Part shown: positions 25,486 to 32,188 of the stretch, piece after piece | Layout: each line of letters starts with the position of its first letter | How positions within the stretch are numbered: position 1 is the stretch's first letter | Assembly (NCBI GenBank): GCA_945861065.1 | Contig: CAMASI010000037.1 | Coordinates: 1-38,683 of the forward strand | DNA: 38,683 nt | Direction of reading: 5' to 3' | DNA from: Klebsiella pneumoniae | GTDB taxonomy: Bacteria; Myxococcota_A; UBA796; GCA-2862545 | Position numbers and translations under genes: made by a program | Notes under the pieces: generated by a model | The model's database searches: none | The model's input: the letters and a program-made list of their open reading frames with translations, nothing else | What the model was told of the DNA's origin: nothing

Positions 25486-26216
25486 TCCACCTCTTTGCTG
25501 TCTCGATGGCCGCGCAACCCGTCACGGAGCCGTTGGGGTCGGGCGTCGTCGTGGATTGGTCGGCCTTGGAAATTCGGGTATCGGCGTCTGCTGAAGGTGT
25601 TCCGGTGGGATCTACCCGGGCCGTCGAAGAGCTTGCGCGGAGGGAGGCAGACGAGGCTTTGCACGCCGCTGCGCGCGGCGTTCGTGTGGATTGTGCGACG
25701 CAGTTGGGCGATTGGCTGGAACGAGCAGACCTTGGACCCGCGGTAGATGCACGGCTGTCTCGGTGGACCATCACGACGTCCAACTACGATCTCGCTGGAG
25801 ACGTGGAACTTGCGGGTGAGTTGTCGTTGCTGGAGTTGTTCAAGCCGATCACCCTGTCACGCGCTGTGGCCGCGCCCGTTGGGCTCGACCCGTCCTACAC
25901 GGGTGTGATTGTCGATGCGCGCACGTCGTCGGCACGCCCCCATTGGTTTCCACGGGTGGTGGGTGAGGACGGTGAGGTTCTTTTTGATGGCAACGTGATC
26001 GACAGCTTGGCGCTTGATGTGGCGCCCGCGGTGTGGGTCCGAGACGCCAATGACCCGGCTGCAGCGCGTGCCGGGGCTCGACCCATGATCCTGCGTGCGC
26101 CTCGCTCTTCGGGTTGCACCTTGACACTCGGACCCGAGGACACGGTGCGATTCAGGACGGCACTGTCGTCGGCGCCCCTGCTTCGTCGCGGTGCGCTCGT
26201 CGTGGTCGTGGATTGA
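25482..26216 (+). CDS. Uncharacterised secreted protein (LPP20/FlgT-like core)
   Basis: A 244-residue protein without a firm family. After a short hydrophobic N-terminus (VIHLFAVSMAAQP, a weak signal peptide), DWSALEIRVSASAEG followed by an Ala-rich helix (ELARREADEALHAAARGV) resembles the start of LPP20- or FlgT-like domains. A strand GDVELAGELSL and GVIVDARTSSARPHWFPRVVGEDGEVLF are also typical of such proteins. GTG 25482 overlaps the dnaE stop (GTGA); GTG 25479 or ATG 25506 are alternatives. Its stop overlaps the lipB start as TTGA. A periplasmic role is inference. Confidence 0.6.
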   Translation: MIHLFAVSMAAQPVTEPLGSGVVVDWSALEIRVSASAEGVPVGSTRAVEELARREADEALHAAARGVRVDCATQLGDWLERADLGPAVDARLSRWTITTSNYDLAGDVELAGELSLLELFKPITLSRAVAAPVGLDPSYTGVIVDARTSSARPHWFPRVVGEDGEVLFDGNVIDSLALDVAPAVWVRDANDPAAARAGARPMILRAPRSSGCTLTLGPEDTVRFRTALSSAPLLRRGALVVVVD

Positions 26217-26854
26217 ACCTGACGCCCGAGTGGCTGGGGCGTGTGGCGTATGCCGATGGTCTGCAGCGACAGCGAGCGCGACGCGACGCTGTCCTTGCCG
26301 GTGCGGCGGGGGAGGCGTTTTGGCTGCTGGAGCACGACGCTGTCGTCACCGTGGGCCGACGGGAAGCGGCCGGGGTGAATGGCGCGCACCTTGAAGCTGC
26401 CGGCGTCGAGGTGGTCCGCACGGAACGCGGTGGACTTGCAACGTGGCATGGTCCTGGCCAGCTTGTCGGCTATCTGATCGTGGACTGCGGCCGACGCGGT
26501 TGGTCGATCCGAGGTTTTGTTCGAGCGCTTGAAGGTGGTGTGATCCGTTGGCTTGCTTCTGTAGGCGTCGCCGCCCACCGGCGCAGCGGGCATCCTGGTG
26601 TTTGGGTGGAGGATGAAAAACTGTGCGCTTTGGGATTGCATTTTAGGAGAGGCGTGTCGTTGCATGGCTTTGCGCTGAACCTCGATCCGCCGGCGAACGC
26701 GTTTGAAGGAATCATCCCGTGCGGCCTCGTTGTTGGGCGGCCAGGTTCGGTGTTTAGCGTGTCCGGGAGGCGGTTTTCGTCGGCATCGGTCGCGCTTCAA
26801 GTCGGCGCAGCGGTATGGGACACCGTGGTTGACGAGGCCGGGCATGGTCGTTAG
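26213..26854 (+). CDS. lipB: Lipoyl(octanoyl) transferase LipB
   Basis: Moves octanoate from acyl carrier protein to the lipoyl domains of dehydrogenase complexes (213 residues, cytoplasm). Motifs: LLEHDAVVTVGRR (38-50), RGGLATWHGPGQLVGY (72-87), the catalytic Lys in EKLCALG (K136) and the thioester Cys in IIPCG (C170). TTG 26213 overlaps the previous stop as TTGA and gives the usual length; the frame is open further upstream, but without homologous sequence. LipA is not in the window. Confidence 0.92.
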   Translation: MNLTPEWLGRVAYADGLQRQRARRDAVLAGAAGEAFWLLEHDAVVTVGRREAAGVNGAHLEAAGVEVVRTERGGLATWHGPGQLVGYLIVDCGRRGWSIRGFVRALEGGVIRWLASVGVAAHRRSGHPGVWVEDEKLCALGLHFRRGVSLHGFALNLDPPANAFEGIIPCGLVVGRPGSVFSVSGRRFSSASVALQVGAAVWDTVVDEAGHGR

Positions 26855-26890
26855 CCCGGGGAAGGTTGCGTTGACATCAATGCCCCCTAC

Positions 26891-26965
26891 AGGCACGTAG
26901 TTCAGCGGGAGAACACCGCCCTGACACGGCGGGGGTCCGCGGTTCGATCCCGCGCGTGCCTACCA
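26891..26965 (+). tRNA. tRNA-Val(GAC)
   Basis: A cloverleaf with acceptor AGGCACG/CGTGCCT, D stem GTTC/GAAC, anticodon stem CCGCC/GGCGG with loop CTGACAC (anticodon GAC), T stem CGCGG/CCGCG with loop TTCGATC, discriminator A and an encoded CCA (26963-26965). Position 38 is C, the base that DNMT2 enzymes modify in their substrates. infC begins only 22 bases downstream. Confidence 0.96.
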
Positions 26966-26987
26966 CCATCAGCACAGGCGTCCCCGA

Positions 26988-27737
26988 TTGCGTAGACCCC
27001 CTAGACGCGCCCAAGAGGCGCCGCCCGAGACGAACGAGCCACGAGTCAACTACCGAATCCGCGTTCCACGCGTGCTCGTCATCGATGACGAGGGTCGAAA
27101 GCTAGGGGAGTTCCTGACGGAAGACGCTGTCCGCTTGGCGGAGGAGCGTGGTCTCGACCTGATCGAGGTTGCCCCTGAAGGGCGTCCGCCGGTTTGTCGC
27201 ATCTCCGACTATGGCAAGCTCAAGTATGAGCGGGCCAAGAAGGCGGCGCAAGCGAGGCGGAACCAGGTCCATGTCCAGATCAAGGAAGTGAAGCTGCGGC
27301 CGAAAACCGACGACCACGACATGGCCGTCAAGGTGAGGCATGTTCGGCGCTTCCTTGAAGAAGGCAACAAGGTCAAGGTGACGGTCCGTTTTCGCGGCCG
27401 AGAGCTCGCCCACCGTGACATTGGCGCGACCCAGTGCATGAGGATCGCGAAGGACTGCGAAGACTTCTGCCAGATCGAGGCGCAGCCTCGCATGGACGGT
27501 CGGCAGATGTTCATGTTGCTTGCGCCGAAGAAGGGCATGGTCCCCAAGCCGAAGGGTCCGTCTCGTCCTGAGGACGACATTCCGGCGTTGCACGAAGAAG
27601 ACGATGATGACGACGATGACGACGACGACGGTGTCGGTGACGATGTTGTCGGTGATCAGGTTGTCGGAGATGAAGTCGCAAGCGCGGAATCCGTCGGCGA
27701 TGGCGATGTCATGGCGCCGCCGGCGTCCGACAGTTAG
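26988..27737 (+). CDS. infC: Translation initiation factor IF-3 with long acidic C-terminal tail
   Basis: Binds the 30S subunit and checks the start codon (249 residues). The N domain has NYRIRVPRVLVIDDEG (21-36) and PPVCRISDYGKLKYE (67-81). The C domain has KEVKLRPKTDDHD (99-111) and VTVRFRGRELAHRDIG (131-146). The core ends near 182. Residues 183-249 add a Pro/Lys linker, ten consecutive Asp and VGDDVVGDQVVGDE repeats. M. xanthus IF-3 (Dsg) also carries an acidic tail of similar length. The only plausible start is TTG 26988, consistent with the non-ATG starts used for infC autoregulation elsewhere. Confidence 0.95.
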   Translation: MRRPPRRAQEAPPETNEPRVNYRIRVPRVLVIDDEGRKLGEFLTEDAVRLAEERGLDLIEVAPEGRPPVCRISDYGKLKYERAKKAAQARRNQVHVQIKEVKLRPKTDDHDMAVKVRHVRRFLEEGNKVKVTVRFRGRELAHRDIGATQCMRIAKDCEDFCQIEAQPRMDGRQMFMLLAPKKGMVPKPKGPSRPEDDIPALHEEDDDDDDDDDDGVGDDVVGDQVVGDEVASAESVGDGDVMAPPASDS

Positions 27738-27764
27738 CCGCGGCGGGTCCTGGAGTACGGTCCC

Positions 27765-27956
27765 ATGCCGAAGATGAAGACCCACAAGGGAATCGCAAAA
27801 CGGTTCTCGCTGACGGCGTCGGGCAAAGTCAAGTTCAAGCACAACAACCTGCGGCATTGCCTCGAACACAAGACGAAGAAAGGCAAGAATACGCTGCAGA
27901 AAACAGGGTACTTGAAGGGCGGCGACGCTGTGAACATCGCGCGTCACCTGCTCTAG
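27765..27956 (+). CDS. rpmI: Ribosomal protein L35
   Basis: A 63-residue basic protein of the 50S subunit. The sequence PKMKTHKGIAKRFSLTASGK is the family start, and CLEHKTKKGKNTLQKTGYL matches the conserved C half. It lies 27 bases after infC with GGAG 9 bases upstream, in the standard infC-rpmI-rplT order. Confidence 0.97.
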   Translation: MPKMKTHKGIAKRFSLTASGKVKFKHNNLRHCLEHKTKKGKNTLQKTGYLKGGDAVNIARHLL

Positions 27957-28000
27957 CCAATTCACCCACCGCCACCGCCTTCGGGCTGGGAAGCGGTTTG

Positions 28001-28009
28001 AAAGGAGGT
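28001..28009 (+). promoter_or_regulatory. Strong Shine-Dalgarno of rplT
   Basis: AAAGGAGGT, an extended match to the 16S rRNA 3' end, lies 4 bases before the rplT ATG. It is the strongest ribosome-binding site I saw in the window. Confidence 0.8.
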
Positions 28010-28013
28010 CCTC

Positions 28014-28367
28014 ATGGCTCGCGTCAAGCGCGCACAAATCCGGCATACCCGGAAGAAGAATCTGTTCCGTCGCGTCAAGGGCTTTTTCATGGGTCGCCGT
28101 CGTTTGCGGCAAGCCATGCAGGCGAGGATGCAGGCGGAAAGGCGCCAGTTTATCGGTCGCAAGCAGCGTAAGCGGCAGTTCCGCTCGTTGTGGACCCAGC
28201 GGATCAACGCAGCGGCGCGGATCAACGGCCTGTCTTACTCAGTGCTGGTGCACGGGTTGACCCTGGCCGGAATCGCTGTCAACCGCAAGATGTTGGCGGA
28301 CCTCGCCGTTCGCGAACCCGCTGCGTTTGCCCAGATCGTGGCGACGGCGCGGGCTGCGCTGCCGTAG
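28014..28367 (+). CDS. rplT: Ribosomal protein L20
   Basis: A 117-residue 50S assembly protein. [35 protein letters not shown] is the basic N-terminal extension, and [23 protein letters not shown] is the conserved core. Full length. Its TAG overlaps the GTG of the next gene by one base (TAGTG). Confidence 0.97.
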   Translation: MARVKRAQIRHTRKKNLFRRVKGFFMGRRRLRQAMQARMQAERRQFIGRKQRKRQFRSLWTQRINAAARINGLSYSVLVHGLTLAGIAVNRKMLADLAVREPAAFAQIVATARAALP

Positions 28368-28834
28368 TGGTCGTGCTGGCCGGCCTCGTCTTGCTCGCCT
28401 GCAACAAGGGCGACGAGGACGAGGTGCGGTACAACGACAACGGCGATTTGGTGAAGATCTACGTGGGTGAAGGCGATGTTTCGCCGCGATCCACGACTTT
28501 GCTGAGCAGTGTGGGTCGTACCGAGGTGGGTACCGCAACGGTGGACCCGGGTGCGGGGCCCGTGGGTACGCGCCACACGGCGTTGGTAGATTTGTCCTCG
28601 GACTACGAGGAGGACGTGGACCGCGTCAGCGTCACGATCGACGCGGGAGAACGCGGCGTGGTCGAGTTTGATCTCGAACATGACCTTGCGGACGTAGGGT
28701 TGTGGGCACTCGATCTGGAGTCCTTGGGTGCACAAGGGGAAACAAGGGTGGACATCTGGCGATTTCGTTTGTGGCAGTCCACCCGTGCGTCGAGCGGGGG
28801 CGGCGATCCTGAGGACACTGCGGTGCCTCCGTGA
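28367..28834 (+). CDS. Small lipoprotein of unknown function
   Basis: A 155-residue predicted lipoprotein: VVLAGLVLLAC with lipobox LLAC at 9-12, then an acidic NKGDEDEVRYNDNG segment. The rest is Asp/Gly/Thr-rich with strand pattern (VSVTIDAGERGVVEFDLEHDL) and an end rich in Ser, Gly and Pro. The start is GTG 28367, overlapping the rplT stop; GTG 28373 is possible. The n-region has no basic residue, which is unusual. Its stop overlaps the MerR gene start as GTGA. No family is recognised; it occupies the place where pheST often lies after rplT. Confidence 0.65.
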   Translation: MVVLAGLVLLACNKGDEDEVRYNDNGDLVKIYVGEGDVSPRSTTLLSSVGRTEVGTATVDPGAGPVGTRHTALVDLSSDYEEDVDRVSVTIDAGERGVVEFDLEHDLADVGLWALDLESLGAQGETRVDIWRFRLWQSTRASSGGGDPEDTAVPP

Positions 28835-29208
28835 CGGAGGTTGAGCGGGTTTTTTTTCGCATTGGTGAGGCCGCCCAACTCGTAGGCGTCGAGCCTCATG
28901 TGCTTCGGTATTGGGAGACCGAGTTCAAGATGCGCACGCCTCGGTCCGACACTGGGCAGCGGCTGTACCGTCAGGAAGACCTCGCCCGTTTCCATCGAAT
29001 CAAACGACTGTTGCACGATGAGGGATTCACCATTGCTGGTGCGCGCAAGGCGCTCGAAGAGGACTCGGACGGCGGGCATGCGGCGGGGGCATCCGTTTCT
29101 ACGGGCAGATTGTCGGAGGTTCTTGCCCGTGTAGACGACGCGCGGCTGCGCATCGCGCGGTTTCGCCAGCGCGTTCGGGCCATTGCCGAGGGCTCAGGCG
29201 TCGATTAG
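28831..29208 (+). CDS. MerR-family transcriptional regulator
   Basis: A 125-residue DNA-binding protein. [25 protein letters not shown] (8-32) is the MerR winged helix-turn-helix, and [25 protein letters not shown] completes the domain. The C-terminal part is a helix, with no Cys or other metal ligand. Related proteins sit next to the ihfA/pheST block in many Proteobacteria and usually have no known effector. GTG 28831 overlaps the lipoprotein stop as GTGA. Confidence 0.88.
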   Translation: MTEVERVFFRIGEAAQLVGVEPHVLRYWETEFKMRTPRSDTGQRLYRQEDLARFHRIKRLLHDEGFTIAGARKALEEDSDGGHAAGASVSTGRLSEVLARVDDARLRIARFRQRVRAIAEGSGVD

Positions 29209-29245
29209 CGTCGCCGGGCGTTGGCGGAGTGATCCGCGGGCGTTT

Positions 29246-29319
29246 CGGGGCGTGGCGCAGCCTGGTAGCGCACTAGCTTGGGGTGCTAGTGGTCGCTGGT
29301 TCAAATCCAGTCGCCCCGA
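29246..29319 (+). tRNA. tRNA-Pro(GGG)
   Basis: A 74-base cloverleaf: acceptor CGGGGCG/CGCCCCG, D stem GCGC/GCGC, anticodon stem CTAGC/GCTAG with loop TTGGGGT (anticodon GGG), T stem GCTGG/CCAGT (final G-T) with loop TTCAAAT, discriminator A. CCA is not encoded. Position 38 is U. An accessory patch begins directly downstream. Confidence 0.95.
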
Positions 29320-29367
29320 CTTTCGTCATTCTGCCACGCCCAAGGCCCATTCCGCGACTGTAGGGGT

Positions 29368-29386
29368 GCCCGTCTTGTCGACGGGC
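29368..29386. repeat. Hairpin after tRNA-Pro
   Basis: GCCCGTC-TTGTC-GACGGGC is a perfect 7-bp stem with a 5-base loop. GGGG (29363-29366) and CCCC further out (29392-29395) may extend it with an interior loop. No T-run follows. Nothing else is evident between 29320 and 29410. Confidence 0.45.
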
Positions 29387-29410
29387 GCGATCCCCACAAG
29401 CCGGGCCCGG

Positions 29411-29460
29411 CCCGCTCCCGGTCCCGCTCCCGGTCCCGCTCCCTACCCCCGCTCCCGGCG
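29411..29460. repeat. C-rich hexanucleotide repeat, left arm
   Basis: Tandem hexamers alternating CCCGCT and CCCGGT (12-base period, two full units and two partial). On the minus strand the runs of G could form a quadruplex. A 21-base piece matches the inverse of the right arm (29704-29743) at about 18 positions, so the two arms flank the broken four-helix-bundle gene as an imperfect inverted repeat. Confidence 0.75.
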
Positions 29461-29475
29461 TCGCCCCTGGAAGCG

Positions 29476-29696
29476 TCAGCGATCATTCTGGAGCTTCTTC
29501 GCCAAGGCTACGAGCATCGCCACGACGCGATCGAGCTGCTCCTTACCGGACCGGTGCGTTGCGTCCTCGACGAGGTTGAGGCGACGGCACACGTCGAGGA
29601 TCGCCGCGCAGTCAACCGCTCAACGACGCCGTTGGCGAGTACCAGGAAGTCCATGGCGACGGCGTACACATCGACCTTCTCATGGTCGAACGGCAT
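29476..29696 (-). pseudogene. Four-helix-bundle (23S rRNA intervening-sequence-type) protein, internally deleted
   Basis: From ATG 29696 the frame reads PFDHEKVDVYAVAMDFLVLANGVVERL, the usual first helix of the S23/four-helix-bundle family. In another frame, from about 29602, it resumes with CAAILDVCRRLNLVED and ends LVALAKKLQNDR before a TGA at 29476-29478, which is the family's last helix. Roughly 40-45 codons of the middle (helices 2-3) are missing and the frames differ, so an internal deletion has killed the gene. Intact relatives have about 120 residues. Inverted hexamer repeats lie on both sides. Confidence 0.75.
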
Positions 29697-29703
29697 CGCT
29701 GCC

Positions 29704-29743
29704 TCGGGTCGGGAGGGGGATCGGGATCGGGATCGGGTGCGGG
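29704..29743. repeat. G-rich hexanucleotide repeat, right arm
   Basis: The + strand has seven runs of three or more G, with GGGATC repeated three times. It lies 7 bases upstream of the ATG of the four-helix-bundle pseudogene on the minus strand. It is the inverted counterpart of the left arm at 29411-29460 and a good G-quadruplex candidate. Confidence 0.75.
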
Positions 29744-29789
29744 CAGGCGTATCGCGGAGCGGCTTTCGATCATCGCGCCCGCGATCGTC

Positions 29790-30458
29790 CTAGGTTCCGT
29801 GCAAACTCACGTGCTGCCAATCCTTCGACGACGTCCATTTGCCGCCCCAGCCCCAGCCGAGGTCGGTGAATGCCCGCACCTGGGGGCTCCCGAGGAGGAG
29901 TTGCCCTGGCGCATCCCGTCGCTCGGCCCATTTCCGGCCAGCCTCCGGCAACACCCGCTCCCCGCGAACAAACGGGTTCCACAAGGGGTTGATGTCCACC
30001 GCGGTCCCCATCGCGTGTTCGGACCACCGTCCACCCCCGGAAATCGGCCGACAATTGAACCCCGACGAGTTGTTGGCGGTCATGCTGACGTTGTCATCCC
30101 CACCAAAAACCTCCATTGGTTCCATTCTTGCGATGGGGAAACGCAGCGCCCACAGCGTACCGAACGCGGTCGTCACGGTCTTGGCCACGTCCCGGTGCAC
30201 CACCAGAACGCCCGTTCCAAACTCGCCCGTCGAATGGAACAGGCCGACTTCCACGTGTACGAGTTCGTCGAGCTGAACCGGACACCCTTCGCGCCACACC
30301 ACACCGATCATGGCGTTTCGTTCACCGCCCGTCAACGGCCGCACGCTACTGTGAAATTCGGCCTCGGGCGTAGGATTCGCGGGCACGGGCGCCACCGCGG
30401 GAACGGACGCGCAGCCGCCACAAATCAGGAGTGCTCTCAGTCGGGGCCACACCGCCAC
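29790..30458 (-). CDS. M15-family (VanY/CwlK-like) peptidoglycan peptidase, predicted lipoprotein
   Basis: A 222-residue zinc peptidase that trims peptidoglycan peptides (D,D-carboxypeptidase or L,D-endopeptidase). The zinc motif SEHAMGTAVD spans 146-155 (ligands H148 and D155), and H216 in DWQHV is the third ligand. The N-terminus LRALLICGGCAS looks like a lipoprotein signal with Cys13 or Cys16 as the lipidated residue, though neither lipobox is canonical. GTG 30458 or GTG 30452 may be the start; no clear ribosome-binding site is seen. The in-frame stop just upstream (30462-30464) is at the edge of the inverted-repeat element at 30466, so the natural promoter region may have been displaced. 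Confidence 0.8.
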   Translation of the reverse strand: MAVWPRLRALLICGGCASVPAVAPVPANPTPEAEFHSSVRPLTGGERNAMIGVVWREGCPVQLDELVHVEVGLFHSTGEFGTGVLVVHRDVAKTVTTAFGTLWALRFPIARMEPMEVFGGDDNVSMTANNSSGFNCRPISGGGRWSEHAMGTAVDINPLWNPFVRGERVLPEAGRKWAERRDAPGQLLLGSPQVRAFTDLGWGWGGKWTSSKDWQHVSLHGT

Positions 30459-30465
30459 CGCCTAA

Positions 30466-30686
30466 CAGCCTGATGACCTATAGGCCGATTGGTCCGAGGG
30501 CTTGCCCGAGGGCAAGGAAGGCCGGTCGCGTCCAGCGAGTCGCGCAAGCCGCGTCGCGAGTCGAGGATGCCGACGGGAGGCCGACTGTGGGCATACTCGA
30601 TGTATGTCGAGGGAGGCCGGACCGAGGCGCCTCGACGCAGCAGCGGATCGCGCGAACGCAGCCGATGCGAATAGATCATCAGGCTG
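30466..30686. repeat. 221-bp element bounded by 16-bp imperfect inverted repeats
   Basis: CAGCCTGATGACCTAT (30466-30481) and ATAGATCATCAGGCTG (30671-30686) are inverse copies with one mismatch. Inside are further stems: CTTGCC-CGAG-GGCAAG, the perfect palindrome CGAGGCGCCTCG, CTCGA/TCGAG around TGTATG, ATGCC/GGCAT, and GGTCCG pairing with CGGACC across the interior. It fills nearly the whole gap between the M15 gene and the membrane-protein gene and has no convincing coding frame. A non-autonomous mobile element or a structured RNA are the main readings. Its end resembles the sequence at 129-149. Confidence 0.65.
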
Positions 30687-30704
30687 CAAACGCTGCCCGC
30701 CCGC

Positions 30705-31517
30705 TCAATAAGGCTGGCCGGCGCCAGCGGTTTCAGACCAAGCCACCCACAACAACGTGCCGGTCAGGGCCGCCGCTGGAAAAGCGACCGCAATCAATCC
30801 CCTCCAAGGAAATCCGCTACGATCCCCGTCTGCCGCCACAAGTCCGCCGAGGCAAGCCAAGAAGGTCGCGCCCGCCCAAACCGGAAGCTCGCTGTAGAAT
30901 ACGCCCGCGCCTATCAGGGCCAGCATGGGCAAAACGACCGATGGCAGTAGCAGCTCGGCCGGCAACTCACCACCCCGGACCAGCGCCGCCAACGCCACGC
31001 CGCCGGTTGCCGCCGCTAGCAACCCAGCGTGCTGCGCCAACACGATCGACCCCGTTGCCGCGAGCGCCACCGCCAAGAGGGCGACAAGAATGGCGAGGCC
31101 TGGCGCTACCCCACGCACCGGCGCGACCAGGCGCCGCGTCCACAACCAAGCGGTCAAGGCGAACGACACGGCGAGAACCGGCCGCCACACTGCTTCTGCG
31201 CCCGCCCAGCCGAATTGGACTCTTGGCCACAGGACCTGCACCGCACAGACGACGACCAGCAGGCCTCCGAGTACGTCCACCCATCGACGCCTAGGCGCCA
31301 ACACCCCGAGCACCGCACCGACCAAAACCAACGGTGCGACATAGTCCACGGCCTCCACAGGGACGAGGCGGGGGGACCCAAGGGTCCAGGCCCGGGTCAG
31401 TAAGAAAGCAATTGCGACGGCGACCCCAGGGGCTGTGCCTCCCCGGGCCAAGAACAGCGCTGCCGCCAGGATTGCTGGCAGCAGGCCACCCCACCCGAGC
31501 ACATCGGAGACGTACAC
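30705..31517 (-). CDS. Polytopic inner-membrane protein of unknown function
   Basis: A 270-residue, very hydrophobic protein with about eight membrane helices (for example LLPAILAAALFLA, VAPLVLVGAVLGVLA, GLAILVALLAVALAA, LIAVAFPAAALTGTLLWVAW). Short loops hold Arg and Asp. No catalytic motif or named family is recognised. GTG 31517 is the start, with AAGGGCGGAG just upstream. It begins 9 bases after the YceI gene on the same strand and is probably cotranscribed with it. Confidence 0.7.
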   Translation of the reverse strand: MYVSDVLGWGGLLPAILAAALFLARGGTAPGVAVAIAFLLTRAWTLGSPRLVPVEAVDYVAPLVLVGAVLGVLAPRRRWVDVLGGLLVVVCAVQVLWPRVQFGWAGAEAVWRPVLAVSFALTAWLWTRRLVAPVRGVAPGLAILVALLAVALAATGSIVLAQHAGLLAAATGGVALAALVRGGELPAELLLPSVVLPMLALIGAGVFYSELPVWAGATFLACLGGLVAADGDRSGFPWRGLIAVAFPAAALTGTLLWVAWSETAGAGQPY

Positions 31518-31526
31518 GCTCCGCCC

Positions 31527-32093
31527 TTATTTTCTGGTGCCTTCGAGGCTGACAATCATGCGGATGTCGCTCCCAACGGCGTCCTTGAGGCCAGAAATAC
31601 CCCAGTCGCTCCGGGGGAGGCTGAAGGTCGCGTGGGCGCCCATCCGATGTCCGCCCCAGGGGTCGTCGCCTTCGCCGGTCCAATCCACATCGAAGGTGAC
31701 CGGCTTGGTAACGCCGTGCATACTGAGATTGCCGGTCACGGTGATGGTGTCCGCGTCTTTGACCACCACCTTCGTAGAATCAAAGGTGATGGTGGGAAAC
31801 TGCGCGGAATTGAAGAAATCCACATTGCGCAGATGGTCGTCACGCTTGGGCACGCCGCTGTTGACGCTCGTCGTGGCCACCTCGATATGAACTTTGTCGT
31901 TCACATGATTGGCCTTGTCCACCGTAAATGAGCCACTAAACGAATCAAATCGACCGTAGGTGTATCCCACGTCGAAATGTTTCGCTGAGAACACGACAGC
32001 CGAATGGCCAGCGTCGATCTCGTAGGTCTCTGCCGCCAGCGCGGGTGCCGCAACGGCAATGAGGCTGAGCGGGAACAGGGAACGAAAGGTCAT
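31527..32093 (-). CDS. YceI-family periplasmic lipid-binding-like protein
   Basis: A 188-residue exported protein of the YceI lipocalin-like fold, thought to bind polyprenoid or similar lipids. The signal peptide is FRSLFPLSLIAVAAPALAA, cut before ETYEID. Family motifs: HSAVVFSAKHFDVGYTYGRF, DDHLRNVDFFNSAQFPTITF, GNLSMHGVTKPV and DWGISGLKDAVGSDIRMIV. ATG 32093 has GGAGG 4 bases upstream; a longer frame to 32123 adds non-homologous residues. Confidence 0.92.
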   Translation of the reverse strand: MTFRSLFPLSLIAVAAPALAAETYEIDAGHSAVVFSAKHFDVGYTYGRFDSFSGSFTVDKANHVNDKVHIEVATTSVNSGVPKRDDHLRNVDFFNSAQFPTITFDSTKVVVKDADTITVTGNLSMHGVTKPVTFDVDWTGEGDDPWGGHRMGAHATFSLPRSDWGISGLKDAVGSDIRMIVSLEGTRK

Positions 32094-32188
32094 CAATCCT
32101 CCAAGCGCGCCCTGGTTAGCCACCGTGCGGGTGCCGCCAACCCTTTCCGGTCCGCAAGACCGTCAAAAAATGTCCAGCTGGGACCGCC

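Noticed and set aside
26871..26889. TTGACA as a -35 box for tRNA-Val
   Set aside because: Only 14 bases separate it from the tRNA 5' end, so a correctly spaced -10 would fall inside the tRNA, and no TATAAT-like sequence is there.
30431..31294. A 287-codon + strand frame over the inverted-repeat element and membrane-protein gene
   Set aside because: Arg/Pro-rich shadow of a clear polytopic membrane protein on the other strand; no family features.
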